Under the pieces are notes generated by a model, which made no database searches, was not told the origin of the DNA, and worked only from the letters and a program-made list of their open reading frames with translations. Positions 59,886 through 64,000 of a stretch of 64,000 bases of DNA are shown in pieces (positions within the stretch are counted from its first letter, which is position 1; every line of letters starts with the position of its first letter). The stretch spans positions 1,922,001-1,986,000 of the forward strand of contig NZ_CP081903.1 of NCBI RefSeq assembly GCF_020091405.1, read 5' to 3'. A program made the position numbers and the translations under genes. This DNA comes from Bacteroides cellulosilyticus (GTDB lineage Bacteria > Bacteroidota > Bacteroidia > Bacteroidales > Bacteroidaceae).

Positions 59886-61652
59886 TTATTTCCAGTTCGG
59901 ATTTTGTTCCAGTTTCTTGTTCAGCATAATATCGCCTGAAGGTATTGGGTACAGGTAATCGCGTGTTTCATCAAACTTCTTCGTTATATTCAGGAAACCA
60001 ACCAGATAGCCTCGTTTCCCTTCTGTCAGTTGAAGGACACCTCCCACTTTGATTTTTTGTTTCGCTTTACTTTCGGGTGCTTTATCGTCGTAAAGCAGAA
60101 GATCGGCTGTGCCATCTCCGTCCAAATCAAATTCACCCAGTGAGGGGAAATACATACCTGTGAAATGAGGTTCAAGTAGTTTACCCATTTTCCAGCGCAT
60201 CAAGTCATCATAGCGGAATCCTTCGAGAGCTAACTCTATGCGGCGTTCGCGTCTGATTTCCAGAATGACGCCTTTATTACTTCCGGTTACGTTGGTGTAT
60301 TCGCTTGCAAGTATCCCGTCCGGGTTGGAATTGGATGTAGCAAGATTCAGATTTGGCATTCCGGCTCTTACGCGAATCAGCCTTATAGACTTATCAATGT
60401 CATCCTGTGTGATTACTCCCAGTTCAGCCTTGGCTTCGGCATAATTCAGAAGAACTTCCGCATAGCGAATGATAGCTACATCCTGATAGGATGCACCATC
60501 TCCATCCTGTGCCTCTTTGGATATGAATTTAGCAATCTGGTATCCCGTCATGGAGGCTTCTAAGTCGGGAAGTAATGGTTTGTCGCTGTCAATCCGGGTG
60601 TATCCCACTGAACGGATTGTCTGTGCCAGACGTTTGTCCCGGTTCTTCATTTCATCCTTGAACTGCATGGTAGCATAATCTGTTTGAGCGGTGAACGGTG
60701 TTCCGTTGGCCAACAGATAGGTATTCACAAAGTCTTTGGTCAGCCCTACGTCTTGTTGGGTTTTTGATAGAAAATAATAGTTTGTATTATGCATCTTGTT
60801 CAATACCAACGAGTAACGTCTTCCCAAAATAACTTCTGCCTCTTTCAGCTCATCGGAAGCAAACAAGTCCCTGTAATCGACATCGGAATTTCCTGTGGTA
60901 TATAAACTATAGCCCGATTCATTCATTACTCTTTCCGCTGCTTTATATGCTTTCTCCAGTAGTTTGTCGGCATCGGGAAGATTTAGTTCTGTGTGATATT
61001 TACGATAAGTACCTTCGTAGAGACATACGCGGGACAAGAAAGCTAATGCAGTCCATTTGGATATTTGGTCCGGTTTTCTGGTAGTACCCAGACGTTCCAC
61101 TGCTGTTTCCAGATCTTCAATTGTTTTGTTCATAATGAATTCACGTGAATCTCTGGGCTTATATAGCAAGTCTTCATCGTCTGTTTTGATTTCTGTTTCA
61201 TACCAGGGCACACCACCAAAGCGTTTCACCTTGTCGAAGTAGAACCAGGCTCTGAAGAAACGGGCAACACCTTCATACTTCAGTGCGGCAACTTTGTCTT
61301 CACAACGTGTGTAGTTATCAAAGAAAATATTGATTTTCCGGAGAGCTCCCCAACTCCAGCCACTACTGCCGGCTTCGGATGGGATATCTCTTTCCGCACT
61401 TCGCTGCTCCATAGGTACATTGCTGTAAAGTATATTATCTGATGTATTATCTCCTCGGACAATATCATTGATTTTCGGAAGATTCTCATAAAACCCATTG
61501 GTATACAATTCGAGGTCTTGTGCAGACTTGAATGAGTTCTCCGGTGATATTTCCGCGATTGGGAATCTGTCCATGAATGAGTCGTTGCATGAGGCCATGC
61601 CTATGCCTATCATACAAACAGTACAAACTTTTATTATATTGAATTTATTCAT
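59886..61652 (-). CDS. SusD-like surface-binding lipoprotein of the phosphodiesterase locus
   Basis: 588 residues, lipobox MASCNDS. SusD/RagB traits: FESYKSA-type start (DRFPIAEISPENSFKSAQDLELYTNGFYENLP), ALKYEGVARFFRAWFYFDKVKRFGGVPWYE, VAIIRYAEVLLNYAEAKAELG and LEIRRERRIELALEGFRYDDLMRWKMGKLL, ending YLYPIPSGDIMLNKKLEQNPNWK. Partner of the SusC at the right edge. No glycoside hydrolase follows it in this operon, only phosphodiesterases, a propeller protein and a transporter, which suggests an unusual ligand. Confidence 0.96.
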   Translation of the reverse strand: MNKFNIIKVCTVCMIGIGMASCNDSFMDRFPIAEISPENSFKSAQDLELYTNGFYENLPKINDIVRGDNTSDNILYSNVPMEQRSAERDIPSEAGSSGWSWGALRKINIFFDNYTRCEDKVAALKYEGVARFFRAWFYFDKVKRFGGVPWYETEIKTDDEDLLYKPRDSREFIMNKTIEDLETAVERLGTTRKPDQISKWTALAFLSRVCLYEGTYRKYHTELNLPDADKLLEKAYKAAERVMNESGYSLYTTGNSDVDYRDLFASDELKEAEVILGRRYSLVLNKMHNTNYYFLSKTQQDVGLTKDFVNTYLLANGTPFTAQTDYATMQFKDEMKNRDKRLAQTIRSVGYTRIDSDKPLLPDLEASMTGYQIAKFISKEAQDGDGASYQDVAIIRYAEVLLNYAEAKAELGVITQDDIDKSIRLIRVRAGMPNLNLATSNSNPDGILASEYTNVTGSNKGVILEIRRERRIELALEGFRYDDLMRWKMGKLLEPHFTGMYFPSLGEFDLDGDGTADLLLYDDKAPESKAKQKIKVGGVLQLTEGKRGYLVGFLNITKKFDETRDYLYPIPSGDIMLNKKLEQNPNWK

Positions 61653-61667
61653 AGCTATACTTCTTCT

Positions 61668-64000
61668 TTAAAATTTAAAATCAAAACCAAAAGCAAATGT
61701 CTTGCTGAACGGGTAAGAATTACCGTCTCCCAATTGTTCCGGGTCTACGGTGCGGTCCTCGTTATGTTTGTACAAAGGAGAGAATGTCAGGAGGTTGGTT
61801 CCTGAAACATAAACCCGGATGCTGGAGAATCCAATCTTACTACAGAGTGCCTTAGGCAGAGTATAGCCTAAAGTGATATCTTTCAGGCGGACATAAGCAG
61901 CATTTTGCAAGTATTTATCAGAATAGACTCTCAACTGGGCGCCTTCATAATTTCCACCTTCGTTGGCTGCATATACAGCCAGACGTGGGAAGTATGCATT
62001 CGGGTTTTCCGGGGTCCATGAGTTTTGCTCAATACTTTTAGGGTAGAAATTCTCGTACTGGCGTGTAAACGGTCCCCAGAAGAAACTGTTATCCTTGCCC
62101 GGCCACCAGTTACGTTTCAGGACTCCCTGAAAGAATGTTGAAAAGTCGAAGCCGTAATAATTGAATCCTAGGTTCAGGGAGCAAGTGTATCTGGGCGATG
62201 TATTACCGATAATGCGCAGGTCACCCGGATTTGCCAAAGTCTGGTCACCCGGAGATATTTCTCCATTGCCATCCAAGTCTTTGAATTTGATGTCTCCTGC
62301 TATCGGATGGTTAATGAGGTAGTTACGTTGGATTCTTCGGTTTACTTTCGTTTGGTCTGCATGTTTCAGATATTCCATGTCATCCTGGAAGAACCCTTCA
62401 ACCGTATATCCCCATATTTCACCCAAGCGTTTACCTACATAAAACTGGTCTATCTGTCCGTCGGGGTTGTCGAATTTGGTAATTTCTGTTACGTTATCGG
62501 CTAATGTGAATCCTACTTTATATTCGAACGGCTGGTGTGCCAGCAAGAATTTATCCTGCCATTTCACTGACAGCTCGAAACCTCTTGTGCGCAGATTAGC
62601 GGCATTCTCTTGTGGTTCGGAAGTTCCGAAAACAGATGGAAGTTTCTTACCTTGGGTCAACATATCTTTTGTGTCGCGTTGATACCAGTCGAAAGAAGTG
62701 GAGAACCGTCCGTTAAACAAAGAGAAATCGACTCCAAAGTCAATGGTCTGAGATTTTTCCCAAGTGAAGTTTGAGGAGATGGCATCAGGAGTAGTCAGGT
62801 AACTCATGTATGAACTGTCCATCAGGTAATCCCCTTGCGTGACTTTCATTTTGGCTATGTAGTCGTATGGACCTACGTTTTGATTGCCCAGTGTCCCATA
62901 GGAAACGCGGAATTTCAAGTTATCCATAACGGATTTCAATGATTGGAAGAATGGTTCTTCACTTATGCGCCAGGCAAAAGAACCGGAGGGGAAAATACCC
63001 AGGCGTTTGTTATGGGGGAACTTGGAGGAAAGGTCGAAGCGTCCGTTGAACTCTAATAGATAGCGTCCCAGGTAGTCGTAGTTCAGGCGGTAGAAAGCGG
63101 CACGGATAGCCCATTCATCAGCATTTCCCTGAACCTGTACATTTTCTCCCGTGGCGAGGTTGAAAGAACCCAGTTCTTCGGATGCGGGTGAACTGCGTCT
63201 TGCAACACTGCGCTCCCAATGTCTCCATTCTTGGTTGAATCCGATCATTGCCTTTACATCGTGTTTCTTTGCAAAGAGGTGGCTGTATGTACCGAAGGCA
63301 TTGACTGCCTGATACATAGTTTGCCAATGCATCTCCTTATAGAGTGATTTGTTAGGCATATAGCGGCTTGTTCCCTCACCGTTGGGTTGGTTGGTGTGCG
63401 GAGTTGAAACCAGTAACAGTTTGGAAACGGGACTTCCTTTACGGAAACTATAGTCGGCATTTAATACTACGTCCTTGATGGGAGTAAACTGCAAAGCAAT
63501 GGTGTTTGAAATGTCATGCTCCTGGTCAAGTCCCTTGCTTTTCCCATAGGTCAGGTCGGCAAATGTGCCGTCCGCTATGTCACGGCCGGGAGTGTAGGCG
63601 CCGTTGATAAGAATAGTACCATCCGGATTTCGGGGTAAGAATACCGGGGAAGCGTGGAAGGTATATTTTCTCCAATCCTCACTGTTATCGCTTCCACCTA
63701 CATTACGGTTGTTGGTTGCCGGATAATCATAATCGCTGAAATAGATATTGGTGGAGTTGGTTATCTTGATAGAGGAGGTCAGCTGGAAATCGATCTTGCT
63801 GCGTAAGGTATAACTTTTCAGTTTATCGGGGTTGATTCGGTAAATACCTTCTCTTGAATAGAATCTTCCGGAAAGATAGAAACGAACTTTCTCGCTACCA
63901 CCGGAAATATTCAGGTTATGTTCCATGGAGGGTTGGTTATTCTGGAAGATATAATCCCACCAATCCGTATTTCCGTAATGTACATAGCGCTCCACGCCGT
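61668..64000 (-). CDS. SusC-like TonB-dependent transporter, C-terminal part (N-terminus outside window)
   Basis: The frame runs off the right edge; about 777 residues of barrel are visible and the signal peptide, carboxypeptidase-regulatory domain and plug lie outside. Barrel landmarks: FRVSYGTLGNQNVGPYDYIAKM, NFTWEKSQTIDFGVDFSLFNGRF, DLDGNGEISPGDQTLANPGDLRIIGNTSPRYTCSLNLGFNYYGFDFSTFFQGVLKRNWWPG, ending FAFGFDFKF. It heads the minus-strand operon SusC-SusD-GDPD-propeller-GDPD-transporter with gaps of 10-36 bp. The promoter and any regulator are outside the window. Confidence 0.96.
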   Translation of the reverse strand, partial: GVERYVHYGNTDWWDYIFQNNQPSMEHNLNISGGSEKVRFYLSGRFYSREGIYRINPDKLKSYTLRSKIDFQLTSSIKITNSTNIYFSDYDYPATNNRNVGGSDNSEDWRKYTFHASPVFLPRNPDGTILINGAYTPGRDIADGTFADLTYGKSKGLDQEHDISNTIALQFTPIKDVVLNADYSFRKGSPVSKLLLVSTPHTNQPNGEGTSRYMPNKSLYKEMHWQTMYQAVNAFGTYSHLFAKKHDVKAMIGFNQEWRHWERSVARRSSPASEELGSFNLATGENVQVQGNADEWAIRAAFYRLNYDYLGRYLLEFNGRFDLSSKFPHNKRLGIFPSGSFAWRISEEPFFQSLKSVMDNLKFRVSYGTLGNQNVGPYDYIAKMKVTQGDYLMDSSYMSYLTTPDAISSNFTWEKSQTIDFGVDFSLFNGRFSTSFDWYQRDTKDMLTQGKKLPSVFGTSEPQENAANLRTRGFELSVKWQDKFLLAHQPFEYKVGFTLADNVTEITKFDNPDGQIDQFYVGKRLGEIWGYTVEGFFQDDMEYLKHADQTKVNRRIQRNYLINHPIAGDIKFKDLDGNGEISPGDQTLANPGDLRIIGNTSPRYTCSLNLGFNYYGFDFSTFFQGVLKRNWWPGKDNSFFWGPFTRQYENFYPKSIEQNSWTPENPNAYFPRLAVYAANEGGNYEGAQLRVYSDKYLQNAAYVRLKDITLGYTLPKALCSKIGFSSIRVYVSGTNLLTFSPLYKHNEDRTVDPEQLGDGNSYPFSKTFAFGFDFKF

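Overview
The window is a stretch of a Bacteroides-type gut commensal chromosome. Evidence: five SusC/SusD pairs with many lipoprotein glycoside hydrolases, a hybrid two-component regulator, an ECF sigma/FecR pair, promoters of the Bacteroides type (TAnnTTTG at -7) and mostly no Shine-Dalgarno sequences. No rRNA, tRNA, CRISPR array or insertion sequence was recognised. Species cannot be settled from the sequence alone.

Layout. (1) 1-3706, +: the end of a GH30 enzyme and a GH51 arabinofuranosidase, closed by a strong terminator. (2) 4308-15074, +: ECF sigma factor, FecR anti-sigma, an STN-containing SusC, SusD and a GH78 alpha-L-rhamnosidase, i.e. a trans-envelope-signalled polysaccharide utilization locus (PUL) for a rhamnose-containing glycan. 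It ends at a perfect 33-bp-stem palindrome shared with the convergent next locus. (3) 26518-15179, -: a SusR-like membrane regulator, then DUF5004-like lipoprotein, a SusE-position secreted protein, SusC, SusD, a GH71/99-like enzyme and a GH97 with the glutamate spacing of SusB; probably an alpha-glucan (or glucosylated mannan) PUL. (4) 33063-26619, -: GH95 alpha-fucosidase and a hybrid two-component system (HTCS). (5) 33407-34309, +: Rpn/PD-(D/E)XK nuclease-family gene with a 12-bp tandem repeat. (6) 34790-40125, +: an unusual three-gene unit of transglutaminase-like/discoidin lipoprotein, O-antigen-ligase-like membrane protein with a TPR tail, and a modular surface lipoprotein of unknown function. 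(7) 40531-54117, +: SusC, SusD, GH16, GH20, a DUF5009/HGSNAT-like membrane acyltransferase and a clan GH-D-like enzyme; best read as a host or mucin O-glycan PUL. (8) 64000-55207, -: SusC (cut by the window end), SusD, two glycerophosphodiester phosphodiesterases, a PKD/beta-propeller lipoprotein and an organophosphate-type MFS transporter; a SusCD system that seems aimed at a glycerophosphate-containing substrate rather than an ordinary polysaccharide.

Two observations go beyond the gene list. First, regions 6 and 7 start from near-identical upstream elements of about 80 bp that carry two direct repeats 21 bp apart, followed about 22 bp later by a -7 box; a weaker relative lies upstream of GH95. 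This joins the three-gene unit and the GH16/GH20 PUL into one predicted regulon, perhaps under the HTCS. Second, three intergenic regions (3898-4029, 34471-34540, 54291-54488) hold head-to-tail arrays with an exact 22-bp period but a different unit sequence in each. They are not CRISPR and I cannot match them to a named repeat family.
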